The notes beneath the pieces were generated by a model. It was not told the DNA's origin and did not search any database. It worked only from the letters and a program-made list of their open reading frames with translations. DNA of 64,000 nucleotides from Pseudophaeobacter leonis. Its GTDB lineage: Bacteria; Pseudomonadota; Alphaproteobacteria; Rhodobacterales; Rhodobacteraceae. The position numbers and the translations under genes are program-made. Each line of letters starts with the position of its first letter. Position 1 is the stretch's first letter. The stretch covers positions 38,903-102,902 of the forward strand of contig NZ_MWVJ01000113.1 in the NCBI RefSeq assembly GCF_002087335.1, in the 5' to 3' direction. Positions 36,302 through 46,083 of the stretch are shown here, one piece after another.

Positions 36302-38164
36302 ATGCTACGTATTCAGGACATCACCTATTCGGTTGAAGGCCGCCCTCTGTTCGAAGAGGCCAGTGCCACCATTCCCAATGGCCACAAAGTGGGCCTTGTG
36401 GGGCGCAACGGCACCGGCAAAACGACCTTGTTTCGCCTCATCCGGGGCGAACTGGCGCTTGAGACCGGCTCGATCACGCTGCCGTCAAAGGCGCAGATCG
36501 GCGGCATCGCTCAGGAGGCGCCGTCGTCAAACGTGTCGCTGATTGACACGGTGCTTGAGGCCGCGACCGAACGCGCAGCGCTGATGGCCGAGGCCGAGAC
36601 CGCGACAGACCCGACGCGCATTGCCGAGGTGCAAACCAGGCTGGCGGATATCGACGCCTGGTCCGCCGAAGCCCGCGCCGCCTCGATCCTTAAAGGTCTG
36701 GGGTTTGATGAGGAGGCGCAGCAGCGCCCCTGTTCCGATTTCTCCGGCGGCTGGCGAATGCGGGTTGCCCTGGCAGCCGTGTTGTTTTCCGAACCTGACC
36801 TGTTGCTGCTGGATGAGCCGACCAACTACCTTGATCTTGAAGGGGCGCTGTGGCTCGAGGCCTATCTGGTCAAATACCCCCATACCGTGATCATCATCAG
36901 CCACGACCGTGAGCTGCTGAACCGTTCTGTTGGTGGTATTTTGCACTTGGAGGACCGTAAGGTCACCTATTACGGCGGCAACTACGACCAGTTTGCCCGC
37001 CAACGCGCCGCCAACCGCGCCAACCAGGCCGCACAGGCGAAAAAGCAAGACCTGCGTCGCGCCCACCTGCAAAGCTTTGTCGACCGCTTCAAGGCCAAGG
37101 CCAGCAAGGCCAAACAGGCACAGAGCCGGGTCAAGATGCTGGAGAAGATGGAAACGATCCGCGCGCCCGAAGATGCCGCCCGCACCGTCTTTACCTTCCC
37201 GACCCCAGAAGAGCTGTCGCCGCCTATTATTGCCACCGAAGGCGTCAAGGTTGGCTATGACGGCAAGGTGATCCTGGGCAATCTGGATCTGCGCATTGAT
37301 CAGGACGACCGCATCGCGCTCTTGGGTAAAAACGGCGAGGGCAAATCAACCCTGTCCAAAATGCTCTCGGCGCGTCTGGCCCCGATGGGCGGCAAGATGA
37401 GCCAGTCCAGCAAGCTGCGCATCGGCTTTTTTGCCCAGCATCAGGTCGATGAGCTCTATATTGATGAAACACCGCTGCAGCACCTGATCCGGGAACGCGC
37501 CAGCGAGGGCCAGCCCCGTCTGCGGGCGCGTCTGGCTGGTTTTGGCCTTGGCGCGGATCAGGCGGATACGGCCGTGGGGCGTCTGTCGGGCGGCCAGAAG
37601 GCGCGTCTGTCGCTGCTGCTGGCCACCCTGGATGCGCCACATCTGCTGATCCTCGATGAGCCGACCAACCACCTTGATATCGAGAGCCGCGAGGCCCTGG
37701 TTGAGGCGCTCACCGCCTATACGGGTGCGGTGATTTTGGTCAGCCACGACATGCACCTGTTGAGCCTGGTTGCTGACCGGCTTTGGCTGGTGTCAAATGG
37801 CACGGTTGTGCACTACGAGGGCGATCTGGCCTCGTATCGCGCCTTGCTGCTGGAAAAAGACAAACCTGCCCCCAAGGCCAAGGCTGCCAAAAAAGAAAAG
37901 CCAAAAGCTGCGCGCCCCTCAAGGGATGCCATTCAGGCCCTGCGCAAAGAGGCGCGCAAATCCGAAGAGCGCGTCACAAAGCTGACCCAGATGAAAGACA
38001 AGCTGGATATCAAGCTGGCAGATCCAGAGCTTTACGAGCCTGAAAACAAAGACGAAGCCAGGGTGTGGCAAGGCAAACATGCCGAAGTGATCTCGGAGCT
38101 GGAACGGGCAGAGCTTTTGTGGATGCGCGCCCTTGAGAAACTGGAAAAAGCCGAGGCCGCATGA
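36302..38164 (+). CDS. ABC-F family ATPase (Uup/YheS-like)
   Basis: 620 residues from ATG 36302 (MLRIQDITYS); upstream in-frame ATG is less likely. Two ABC cassettes without membrane domains: Walker A GRNGTGKTT and GKNGEGKST, signatures FSGGWRMR and LSGGQKAR, and Walker B LLLLDEPTNYLD and LLILDEPTNHLD. The linker with ARLEK-like P-site interaction (FKAKASKAKQAQSRVKMLEK) and a C-terminal coiled coil (~residues 550-620) are present. ABC-F proteins act on ribosomes in translation. Its stop overlaps the marC start (ATGA). Confidence 0.93.
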   Translation: MLRIQDITYSVEGRPLFEEASATIPNGHKVGLVGRNGTGKTTLFRLIRGELALETGSITLPSKAQIGGIAQEAPSSNVSLIDTVLEAATERAALMAEAETATDPTRIAEVQTRLADIDAWSAEARAASILKGLGFDEEAQQRPCSDFSGGWRMRVALAAVLFSEPDLLLLDEPTNYLDLEGALWLEAYLVKYPHTVIIISHDRELLNRSVGGILHLEDRKVTYYGGNYDQFARQRAANRANQAAQAKKQDLRRAHLQSFVDRFKAKASKAKQAQSRVKMLEKMETIRAPEDAARTVFTFPTPEELSPPIIATEGVKVGYDGKVILGNLDLRIDQDDRIALLGKNGEGKSTLSKMLSARLAPMGGKMSQSSKLRIGFFAQHQVDELYIDETPLQHLIRERASEGQPRLRARLAGFGLGADQADTAVGRLSGGQKARLSLLLATLDAPHLLILDEPTNHLDIESREALVEALTAYTGAVILVSHDMHLLSLVADRLWLVSNGTVVHYEGDLASYRALLLEKDKPAPKAKAAKKEKPKAARPSRDAIQALRKEARKSEERVTKLTQMKDKLDIKLADPELYEPENKDEARVWQGKHAEVISELERAELLWMRALEKLEKAEAA

Positions 38165-38784
38165 TCGACACCGCCTTTCTGATCACCTCTTTTGTGACGC
38201 TTTTTGTGATCATTGATCCCATTGGCCTCACGCCGATCTTTCTGGCGCTGACACAGGGCGCCACGACGCGCGAACGGCGATCTATCGCGCTGCGTTCGGC
38301 CCTGACAGCAATGTTTTTGCTGGCGCTCTTTACCGCCTTTGGCGAGGCTGTCTTAGGCTTTGCCGGCATCTCCATGGCGGCCTTTCGTGTTGCGGGTGGT
38401 GTTTTGCTGTTCCTCACGGCTCTTGATATGTTGTTTGAACGACGCACCAAGCGGCGGGAACATCAGGGCGAAGAGGCCACCGAGGTTGAAGACCCCCCGA
38501 ACTTTCCTATCTCTATCCCACTGATTGCCGGTCCGGGCTCGATTGCCACGGTGATCCTGCTTGCCGGGCAAAAACCGGGGCTGGAAGGCTTTGCGCTGGT
38601 GATGTGCGTGGTGATTGCCGTGCTGCTGCTGATGCTGGGCATGTTTCTGGTCTCCGGCCTGTTTGAGCGCGCCCTTGGCAAGACTGGCATCAACGTGGTG
38701 ACGCGGCTGCTAGGCATGCTGCTGGCGGCCTTGTCGGTGCAGTTTGTTTTGGACGGGCTGCGTGACTTTGGATTTGCGAGCTAA
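38161..38784 (+). CDS. MarC/UPF0056 family integral membrane protein
   Basis: 207 residues with six transmembrane helices; the N-terminus LFVIIDPIGLTPIFLALTQG is the family hallmark, with a charged cytoplasmic loop (RRTKRREHQGEEATEVEDP). Function unresolved in the family despite the name; not a proven antibiotic-resistance factor. Overlaps the ABC-F gene by 4 bp. Confidence 0.9.
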   Translation: MIDTAFLITSFVTLFVIIDPIGLTPIFLALTQGATTRERRSIALRSALTAMFLLALFTAFGEAVLGFAGISMAAFRVAGGVLLFLTALDMLFERRTKRREHQGEEATEVEDPPNFPISIPLIAGPGSIATVILLAGQKPGLEGFALVMCVVIAVLLLMLGMFLVSGLFERALGKTGINVVTRLLGMLLAALSVQFVLDGLRDFGFAS

Positions 38785-38829
38785 CGAAACCGTCCGGCAC
38801 CGCAACAGCCCCGGGGGAGGCCTGACAAT

Positions 38830-39411
38830 TTGGAAGATATAGAGTTTGGCCAGCTGATTTACCTGCTGCTGCTGCTTTGTGCAGTGGGATCCTGGGTCTT
38901 TTTGCAAAACCGTCAGAGCCTCAACAAGACTGTGCAGCAACTGGCGGTCTGGGGCTTCATTTTCCTCGGCGTGATCGCCGGATACGGGCTATGGGGGGAC
39001 ATCCGCCAGACGCTTAAGCCGCAACAATCCGTGATGGCAGAGGCAGGCCGTGTGGTGGTGCCACGGGCGCCGGATGGTCGCTATTACCTCTCCCTTATGG
39101 TAAATGGCGCTGCCGTTGATTTCCTGGTGGACACAGGGGCGAGCCAAGTGGTGCTGACCGCAAATGATGCGCGCCGCGCCGGGATCGACCCTGAAAAACT
39201 CGCCTATCTTGGCCGTGCCAATACCGCAAATGGCGAAGTGCGCACCGCCTCGGTTCGGGTGGATGAACTGGCGCTTGGAGAAATCCGTGACACGAACCTG
39301 CGGGTCTGGGTGAATGAAGGTGAGATGGAAAAATCTCTGCTGGGTATGACATACCTGCAGCGCTGGTCCCATATCGAGATCCGCAACGGGGCGCTGGTTC
39401 TGTCGCGCTAA
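38830..39411 (+). CDS. Membrane-anchored retropepsin-like aspartic protease
   Basis: 193 residues from TTG 38830 (GGGGAGG upstream). Two N-terminal membrane helices (about residues 8-25 and 38-55) precede a clan-AA domain (TIGR02281 type) with the catalytic motif VDFLVDTGASQVVLT and a C-terminal LLGMTYLQRW. One DTG per chain, so it must dimerise, like viral proteases. Faces the periplasm by prediction. Substrates unknown. Confidence 0.88.
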   Translation: MEDIEFGQLIYLLLLLCAVGSWVFLQNRQSLNKTVQQLAVWGFIFLGVIAGYGLWGDIRQTLKPQQSVMAEAGRVVVPRAPDGRYYLSLMVNGAAVDFLVDTGASQVVLTANDARRAGIDPEKLAYLGRANTANGEVRTASVRVDELALGEIRDTNLRVWVNEGEMEKSLLGMTYLQRWSHIEIRNGALVLSR

Positions 39412-39511
39412 GGTCGCAACATGTCTGCCACTCCTGAAGAGGTCAGCCACTCATGAAGAGAATGTCGCTTTAAATCACTCCGCACCAGCCCATGGACCCA
39501 GATCTGGCAGA

Positions 39512-39970
39512 TCAGGCTTCGGCCTTTTTTTCCCAGCGCCCCGATTCTTCGGACCAGTATTGCGCCGAGCAACCCGCCCCTGTCAGGCTTTTCCACTGCA
39601 CCCTTGCCTGCTGCACCGCCTGTGCATCGTTGCCATCAAACAAGATACAGACCCGTTGCAGCGCCTGCACCTCCTCAGCGGTGATGCCTGCCCCGTCCAC
39701 GGTCATCACGCAGTCGGGCGCATTTGCGGCCTCCGCTCCGGTGGTCAGCAGAACCGGTTGCAGCGCATCATGGGGACCACCAGCCAGACCATGGGCCAGA
39801 AAACTCTCGGGCCTGCCCTGCCAAAGGCTCTCGTCCAGCCAGCTCATGCGGTCCGGCTCTTGCCCCCGCACGGCAATGCGCCAGCCGGCACCGCGCGCCT
39901 TTTCCAAAAGAGTTGGCAGGGTCTCTTGCAAAGGGCGACGGGTCAGGTGGTAGAAATAGGCAGCCCCCAT
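39512..39970 (-). CDS. holC: DNA polymerase III chi subunit
   Basis: 152 residues. N-terminal YFYHLTRRPLQETLPTLLEKARGAGWRIAVRG, with the later WLDESLW and FLAHG, matches HolC. It binds SSB and links it to the clamp-loader psi subunit. It follows pepA by 7 bp on the minus strand, the same pairing seen in many proteobacteria. Confidence 0.93.
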   Translation of the reverse strand: MGAAYFYHLTRRPLQETLPTLLEKARGAGWRIAVRGQEPDRMSWLDESLWQGRPESFLAHGLAGGPHDALQPVLLTTGAEAANAPDCVMTVDGAGITAEEVQALQRVCILFDGNDAQAVQQARVQWKSLTGAGCSAQYWSEESGRWEKKAEA

Positions 39971-39977
39971 GATGGAT

Positions 39978-41453
39978 TTACTCTGCCTCGAACTTGTCTT
40001 GCACCAGACGATTCAAGGCCATAACGCCCCAGCCTGTGGCGCCTTTGGGCGCATAAGAGGTGGCGGATTTGACCGAGGCCACGCCAGCAATATCCAAATG
40101 GATCCAGGGCGTGTCTTCTTTGACAAAGCGCTTGAGGAACTGTGCCGCCGTGATCGAGCCCGCGGGGCGGCCGCCAGTGTTTTTCATATCCGCAATGCGA
40201 GACTTGATCTGGTCATCATAGGCCTGTCCCAGCGGCATTCTCCAGGCGCCTTCATCCTCGGATTTGGCCGCTTTGAGGAAACCATTGCACAGGGCATCCT
40301 CGTTGGAAAAGACCCCGGCATTTTCATGGCCCAGGCCAATAATGATGGCGCCTGTCAGAGTGGCCAGATCAATCATGCCGCAGGGTTTGAACCGCTCCTG
40401 CGCGTACCACATCACATCGCAGAGCACCAACCGGCCCTCGGCATCGGTGTTGATCACCTCGATGGTGTCGCCCTTCATGGATTTCACCACGTCCCCCGGA
40501 CGGGTGGCATTGCCCGAGGGCATGTTTTCGACCAGGCCAACCAGCCCTACCACATTGGCACGCGCCTTGCGCAGCGCCAGGGCTTTCATGGTGCCAACAA
40601 CAACACCGGCGCCGCCCATATCCATGGTCATGTCTTCCATGCCCGCCGCCGGTTTCAGCGAGATGCCACCGGTATCAAACACCACGCCCTTGCCAACCAG
40701 AGCCAAAGGAGCCTCGCCCTCGGCTCCGCCCTTCCACTGCATGATTGCAACTTTTGAGGGGCTGTCAGATCCCTGCCCCACGCAAAGCAGCGCCCCCATG
40801 CCCAGCTCTTCGAGCGCGGGCTCGTCCAGGATCTCGATCTCCAGACCGATGGCTGACATGTCCTCAATGCGGCGGGCAAATTCAGTGGTGGTCAGCACAT
40901 TGGCGGGCTCGTTTACCCGATCGCGTGTCATGTGAACGCCTTCGGCCACCGCCGCCAGCGGCGCGTAGGCTGCGGCCATCTCGTCAAACGCCTTATGGGC
41001 GATGGTGATCTCGGCTGCGGGCTTGTCTTTTTGCGCCGTCTTATGGTTGTCGAACCCATAGCTGCGCAGCGCGATGCCCATGGCCAGTTCGGCCGCCTTT
41101 GGGATCGAGCCCGCCATCACAGTCAGAGATTTCCCAGCCGCAGCCACCACGAGTTTCGCCCCCGCCTTGCGTGCCTCTGTCGGAGTGATACGGCGGGGCA
41201 GAACCTGGACATGCAGCGCCTCTGCCGCCATTCCCGCAGGCCAGTTGAGGGTCGTCACGGTGCCCAGTTTAGACTCCTCAAATCCGGGCGCGGCTATCAG
41301 ACGCGCCAGAGCCCCCTTTGTCAGGCGATTGGCGCTGCGCGCCGCCTGATCCATCACGCCCTCAGGCGTGACCAGAACCACAACATGGCCCGTCATCCCG
41401 GACAGTTCCTTGGGATCGTAGTCGGCAAAGCGGATGGCGGGCAATGTGCTCAT
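39978..41453 (-). CDS. pepA: Leucyl aminopeptidase
   Basis: 491 residues from ATG 41453 (MSTLPAIRFADYD). M17 cytosolic metallo-aminopeptidase. C-terminal catalytic domain holds the di-metal site and signature NTDAEGRLVL, the lysine in VGKGVVFDTGGISLKP, MTMDMGGAG and the Arg loop. It removes N-terminal leucine and other residues in protein turnover. Divergent from lptF across a 214-bp promoter region; followed by holC. Confidence 0.96.
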   Translation of the reverse strand: MSTLPAIRFADYDPKELSGMTGHVVVLVTPEGVMDQAARSANRLTKGALARLIAAPGFEESKLGTVTTLNWPAGMAAEALHVQVLPRRITPTEARKAGAKLVVAAAGKSLTVMAGSIPKAAELAMGIALRSYGFDNHKTAQKDKPAAEITIAHKAFDEMAAAYAPLAAVAEGVHMTRDRVNEPANVLTTTEFARRIEDMSAIGLEIEILDEPALEELGMGALLCVGQGSDSPSKVAIMQWKGGAEGEAPLALVGKGVVFDTGGISLKPAAGMEDMTMDMGGAGVVVGTMKALALRKARANVVGLVGLVENMPSGNATRPGDVVKSMKGDTIEVINTDAEGRLVLCDVMWYAQERFKPCGMIDLATLTGAIIIGLGHENAGVFSNEDALCNGFLKAAKSEDEGAWRMPLGQAYDDQIKSRIADMKNTGGRPAGSITAAQFLKRFVKEDTPWIHLDIAGVASVKSATSYAPKGATGWGVMALNRLVQDKFEAE

Positions 41454-41667
41454 GTCTGAGGGCTCCTGTCGGGGACAAATATTGTGCTGTTTGGTCAACA
41501 GGTAACTTGCAGATCGCGCAATGGCTAGTCCCCATGCACAGCACAGGTTTACTCCTTTGGTCTATTCCTGAGCCTGATCGCGCTTACAGTACAGATTGCA
41601 GTTTTCCCCGGTGAACAATTCATCTAGGATCAGGAAAAACAATATAGACAGGGTCTGGGGGGATCGG

Positions 41668-42819
41668 GTGTCACGCTTCGACAGATATGTCCTGTCGCAA
41701 TATCTGCTGTTTTTCGGCTTCTTTGCGCTTATTCTTGTTGCCGTCTTTTGGGTGAACCGGGCGGTGGTGCTGTTTGACCGACTGATCGGTGACGGCCAGT
41801 CTGCCTTTGTCTTCCTCGAATTCACCGCCCTCGCTCTGCCAAACCTCATTCGTATGGTTTTGCCCGTGGCTGTCTTTGCCTCAGCCGTCTGGGTGACCAA
41901 CCGGCTGCAGAGCGAAAGTGAGCTGACGGTCTTGCGGGCGACGGGCACCAGCCCCTGGCAAATGGCGCGCCCCGCGCTTGCCTTTGGCGTGATTGCCGCC
42001 CTGATGATGTCCGCCCTCACGCATTTTCTGCTGCCCAATTCGATCAGTCAGCTGGCGCTGCGCGAGCAGGAAGTCTCTCGCAATCTGACCGCCAAATTGC
42101 TGACCGAGGGCAATTTTCTGCACCCCACCAAGGGCGTGACCTTTTTCATCCGCCAGATCGACAGTGATGGCACCCTGAACGATGTGTTTTTGTCGGACCG
42201 GCGCGACCCAAATCACAGCCTGACCTACACTGGCACCCGTGCGTTTCTGGTGCGTGACGAAGAGAAGACCCATCTCATCATGGTCAATGGCATGGCGCAG
42301 CGTCTGGACAAGCTGACCAACCGCTTGTCGACGACCAATTTTTCCGATTTCTCCTATGACATCAGCTCTCTGGCAAACAAATCCACAACCAGCAGCCGCA
42401 ACATTCGCGCCATTTCAAGCCGTGAGCTGCTCCTGAACCGCAGCGAAATCACCGCCACCGAAGGATATAGCACCGGAGCGCTGGCTGAAGAGTTTCATCT
42501 GCGCTTTGCCCGGGCGCTGGTCTGTGTCGCCGTCGCCATGATCGGGTTTTCGGCGCTGATGCTTGGGTCTTATTCGCGCTTTGGTGTCTGGCGTCAGGCC
42601 CTGCTGGCCTTTTTGCTGCTGATCCTGGTCGAAGGTCTGCGCGGTGTCGTCACAGAGCCGGTCTTTAACAACCCTGATCTTTGGCCGCTCATCTACCTGC
42701 CGGCGGTGATCGGTCTGGCCATTGCGGCTGGTTTTTTGCAACTTGCGGCCCGGCCACCGGTGGCGCGCGCGCGCCGCACCCGTGATGTGGCACAGCCTAA
42801 ACAGGAGGCCGGGTCATGA
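41668..42819 (+). CDS. lptF: LPS export permease LptF
   Basis: 383 residues from GTG 41668 (VSRFDRYVLSQYLLFFG), chosen over the ATG at 41596 because the family starts here and a GGGGGA site precedes it. LptF/LptG-type membrane protein with six helices and a periplasmic beta-jellyroll. With LptG and the LptB ATPase (not in the window) it extracts LPS from the inner membrane. Stop overlaps lptG by 4 bp. Confidence 0.95.
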   Translation: MSRFDRYVLSQYLLFFGFFALILVAVFWVNRAVVLFDRLIGDGQSAFVFLEFTALALPNLIRMVLPVAVFASAVWVTNRLQSESELTVLRATGTSPWQMARPALAFGVIAALMMSALTHFLLPNSISQLALREQEVSRNLTAKLLTEGNFLHPTKGVTFFIRQIDSDGTLNDVFLSDRRDPNHSLTYTGTRAFLVRDEEKTHLIMVNGMAQRLDKLTNRLSTTNFSDFSYDISSLANKSTTSSRNIRAISSRELLLNRSEITATEGYSTGALAEEFHLRFARALVCVAVAMIGFSALMLGSYSRFGVWRQALLAFLLLILVEGLRGVVTEPVFNNPDLWPLIYLPAVIGLAIAAGFLQLAARPPVARARRTRDVAQPKQEAGS

Positions 42820-43919
42820 CGCTTGATCTGTATTACGCCCGTCGCTTCCTGCAATGGTTTGCCATTATCTGCGGCGTGTTGATGACACTGGTCATTCTGA
42901 TCGACCTCAACGAGCAAATCCGCCGCTTTGATGCCTTTGACCTCGGCGCAGGCCAGCTGGTGGGGTTGACTCTGCTCAACGCGCCCGCCGCGCTGAACGA
43001 GTTTTTGCCGCTGATCATGATCCTCACCACCATCGTGTTGTTCGTCGGCCTGGCGCGCAGCAGTGAATTGGTGGTGACCCGCGCGATTGGCCGCTCGGGC
43101 ATCCGCGCGCTGGCGGCGCCGGTGCTGAGGGCAGGGCTGATTGGCCTGCTGGCCGTGAGCACGCTGAACCCGATCGTTGCCGCCACCACAAACCGCTACA
43201 AGACCCTTGCCGAGACCTACCGCACTGGCGGGCCCTCGGCGCTGTCGCTGTCTGGTGAAGGGCTGTGGCTGCGTCAGGGCAGGCCAAGCGGGCAGGCGGT
43301 TATTCACGCCGCGTCCTATGGCGGCGGGCGCGATGACATTACCCTCTATGACGTGACCATTTTGACCTATGCTCCGGACGGCGGGCCTATCCGTCGCATT
43401 ATTGCTGAAAGCGCGAAACTGGACGGAGAGGAGTGGCTGTTGCACAGGGCCAAGGCCTGGCATCTGACAGCCGGCCTCAACCCTGAGAAATCCGCCGCGT
43501 TCCACGACAGCCTGCGCCTGCCCACAACGCTTACGCAGGACCGCATCCGAGACCGGCTTGGCTCGGCTGATGGTATTTCAATCTATGATCTGCCCACCAC
43601 AATCCGCGATCTCGCCGAAGCTGGGTTTTCCACCAAACGTTATCAGGTCTGGTATCAGGCAGAGCTGGCCCGGCCATTGTTCCTGATTGCCATGGTGCTT
43701 GTCGGTGCCGCCTTCACCATGCGCCATGCCCGGTTTGGCGGCACAGGGCTTGCTGTGTTGACCGCCGTTTTGCTGGGCTTTGGGCTGTACTTTATGCGAA
43801 ACTTTGCGCAAATCTTGGGAGAGAACGGCCAAATTCCTGTCCCTTTCGCGGACTTGGCACCGCCTGCCGCCTCCATTCTGCTGACCATGGGACTGCTCTT
43901 ACATGCCGAGGACGGATAA
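42816..43919 (+). CDS. lptG: LPS export permease LptG
   Basis: 367 residues; N-terminal LYYARRFLQWFAIICGVLMTLVILIDLNEQ and VTRAIGRSGIRALAAPV are typical, with a periplasmic jellyroll between helices 3 and 4. It partners LptF. The gene order lptF-lptG-lptD-surA in one run suggests joint expression of the inner-membrane extractor and the outer-membrane end of the LPS bridge. Only 1 nt separates its stop from the lptD start. Confidence 0.95.
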   Translation: MTLDLYYARRFLQWFAIICGVLMTLVILIDLNEQIRRFDAFDLGAGQLVGLTLLNAPAALNEFLPLIMILTTIVLFVGLARSSELVVTRAIGRSGIRALAAPVLRAGLIGLLAVSTLNPIVAATTNRYKTLAETYRTGGPSALSLSGEGLWLRQGRPSGQAVIHAASYGGGRDDITLYDVTILTYAPDGGPIRRIIAESAKLDGEEWLLHRAKAWHLTAGLNPEKSAAFHDSLRLPTTLTQDRIRDRLGSADGISIYDLPTTIRDLAEAGFSTKRYQVWYQAELARPLFLIAMVLVGAAFTMRHARFGGTGLAVLTAVLLGFGLYFMRNFAQILGENGQIPVPFADLAPPAASILLTMGLLLHAEDG

Positions 43920-43920
43920 C

Positions 43921-46083
43921 ATGCGCCGCGCGCTCCTTTTATCAGTGGCTCTGCCCTGGCTGAGCCTCGCCAGCCCGCTCGTCGCACAAGAGGTGCCAGC
44001 TTCCCCTGGGGCCGAGCAGCCTGCCGTTCTGGTGGCCGATCAGCTCTTGATCACCCCCGACCGTCGTCTCATCGCCCAGGGCAATGTCGAAGCCTTTCAC
44101 GGTGATGTGCGTCTGCAGGCGGAAAAAATCACCTTTGAGCAAAGCAGCGGCCAGCTACAAATCGAAGGCCCCATCCGCATTGATCAGGGCGGTGAGATCA
44201 CCATTCTTGCCAATGCGGCGGAAATGGACCGGACCCTTAGTGACGGCCTGTTGACGGGCGCGCGCATGGTCTTCCAGCAGCAATTGCAACTGGCTTCACT
44301 GCAATTGACCCGGGTGGGGGGACGCTACACGCAGCTGTATAAAACCTCCTTTACCTCCCGCCATGTCTGCGAAGAGGGCAAGCCGCCGCTCTGGCAAATC
44401 CGGGCCGAACGCGTCATTCACGACCAGGTAGAGCAACAGCTCTATTTTGAGAACGCCCAGGTCAGGATCCTGGACGTGCCGGTGTTTTATTTTCCGGCCG
44501 TGCGGCTGCCCGACCCCACTCTGAACCGCACAAGTGGCTTTTTGGTGCCCTCAACCCGGACCACCTCAAACCTGGCAACCGGCGTTAAGGTCCCCTATTT
44601 CTTTACCCTCGGAGAGAGCCGCGACCTCACGCTTGCCCCCTAGATTTCCGGCAGCACCCGCACGCTAGACGCCCGGTTTCGCCAGGCCTTTCGCCATGGG
44701 GATATTGAGCTGAATGGCGCATTTACCCGGGATGATTTGCAGCCAGATGAGGACCGCGGATATCTGTTTGCAGAAGGGCAGTTTGATCTGGGACGCGATT
44801 TTCAGCTCGAGTTCGACATAAAAACGGTCTCGGACAATGCCTATATCGCCGACTACAGCCTGCCCGACCTTGACCGTCTGCGTTCAGAAGTGACCCTGAC
44901 CAAAGCCGCGCGCGACAGCCTGTTGCGCGCCGCTTTGACCAACTTCAAAACCCTGCGCGACAGCGAACAGCAGGATCTGATCCCGTCGAACATCGGCGAG
45001 GTCTACTACCAGAAACGCTATTTCCCCACCTCGGTTGGCGGCGAGACCCGCATGACTCTTGAGGCGCATGGCCATAACCGCACCTCTGGCGTTGAGGGCA
45101 ATCAGACCACTGCCAATGGCCGCGACCAAGGGCGGCTCACGGCAGACCTTGACTGGCGGCGCAGCTGGCGCATGGCAAGTGGGCTACAGATCAAATGGGA
45201 ACTTGGCGCTGCGGTTGACGGCTTTAGCACCTATGACGATTCCTACTATTCACAGCGCAGCTCACGTCTGACTCCGCGCTCGGCGCTCACGCTGAACCTG
45301 CCGATGTCAAAGTTCGACAGCAGTGGCGCCACCCAGTTTTTCGAACCCCTGGTGCAGCTGGGCTGGAGCAATGTGATCGGTGATGACGCCGCCCGCGACG
45401 AAAGCAATTTTGTCGAATTTGACCAGGGTAACCTGCTGTCACTCTCGCGGTTTCCGGCCTCGGACGCGCGCGAAGACGGGCTGAGCCTGGCCTACGGCTT
45501 TAACTGGGCCCGCTATACAAAAACCGGCTGGCAGGCCTATGCCACGGTCGGCCAGGTGTTGCGCCAGAATGCCGACAGCCGTTTCACCAAAAGCTCTGGT
45601 TTGGGCGGGACATCCTCGGACCTGCTGCTGGCGGGCCAGCTGAAATTTGGCGACGGCATGGCGCTCACGGCCCGTGGGTTGCTCAACGATTCTCTGAACT
45701 TTTCCAAAGCGGAGGTGCGGGGCGACTGGTACCGCGATCAGGTCGCCGTTTCCGGCAGCTATCTCTGGCTTGGCACCGATCCTGACGAAAACCGCAGCGA
45801 AGAAACCTCTGAGATCTGGTTCGACGGCTCTTACGAGCTGTCTGCGAGCTGGAAAGCCAGCGCCAATCTGCGCTATGATATCTCGGATGCACGCGCCACA
45901 CGGGCGGGTCTTGGCCTAGCCTACAGCAACGAATGCGTGACGGTCGACCTTTCGGTAAACCGTCGCTATACCTCAACAACAAGCGTTGAACCTTCAACGG
46001 ATTTTGGCTTTACCATCTCCATGAACGGGTTTTCCGTAAACAACGGCAGCAAACAGTACAGGCGATCATGCAGACAATCTTGA
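43921..46083 (+). pseudogene. lptD: LPS-assembly protein LptD, interrupted by an in-frame TAG
   Basis: About 720 residues from ATG 43921 with a signal peptide (RRALLLSVALPWLSLASPLVAQ). An OstA/jellyroll domain (ITPDRRLIAQGNVEAFHGDVRL...ITFEQSSGQL) is followed by the LptD beta-barrel (IRAERVIHDQVEQQLYFENAQVRILDVPVFYFP). The frame has a single TAG at 44641-44643 (LTLAP-stop-ISGSTRTLD). It then continues in the same frame to a normal C-terminus with alternating barrel strands. A tyrosine (TAC/TAT) is expected at that position. LptD is essential where LPS is essential, so an assembly error is likelier than a true stop. Overlaps the surA-like gene by 16 bp. Confidence 0.88.

Noticed and set aside
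44641..44643. UAG read as an amino acid (recoding) in this organism
   Set aside because: A complete release factor 1 gene with its methyltransferase is in the window, and other genes (for example the NYN gene and mazG) end with a normal TAG.
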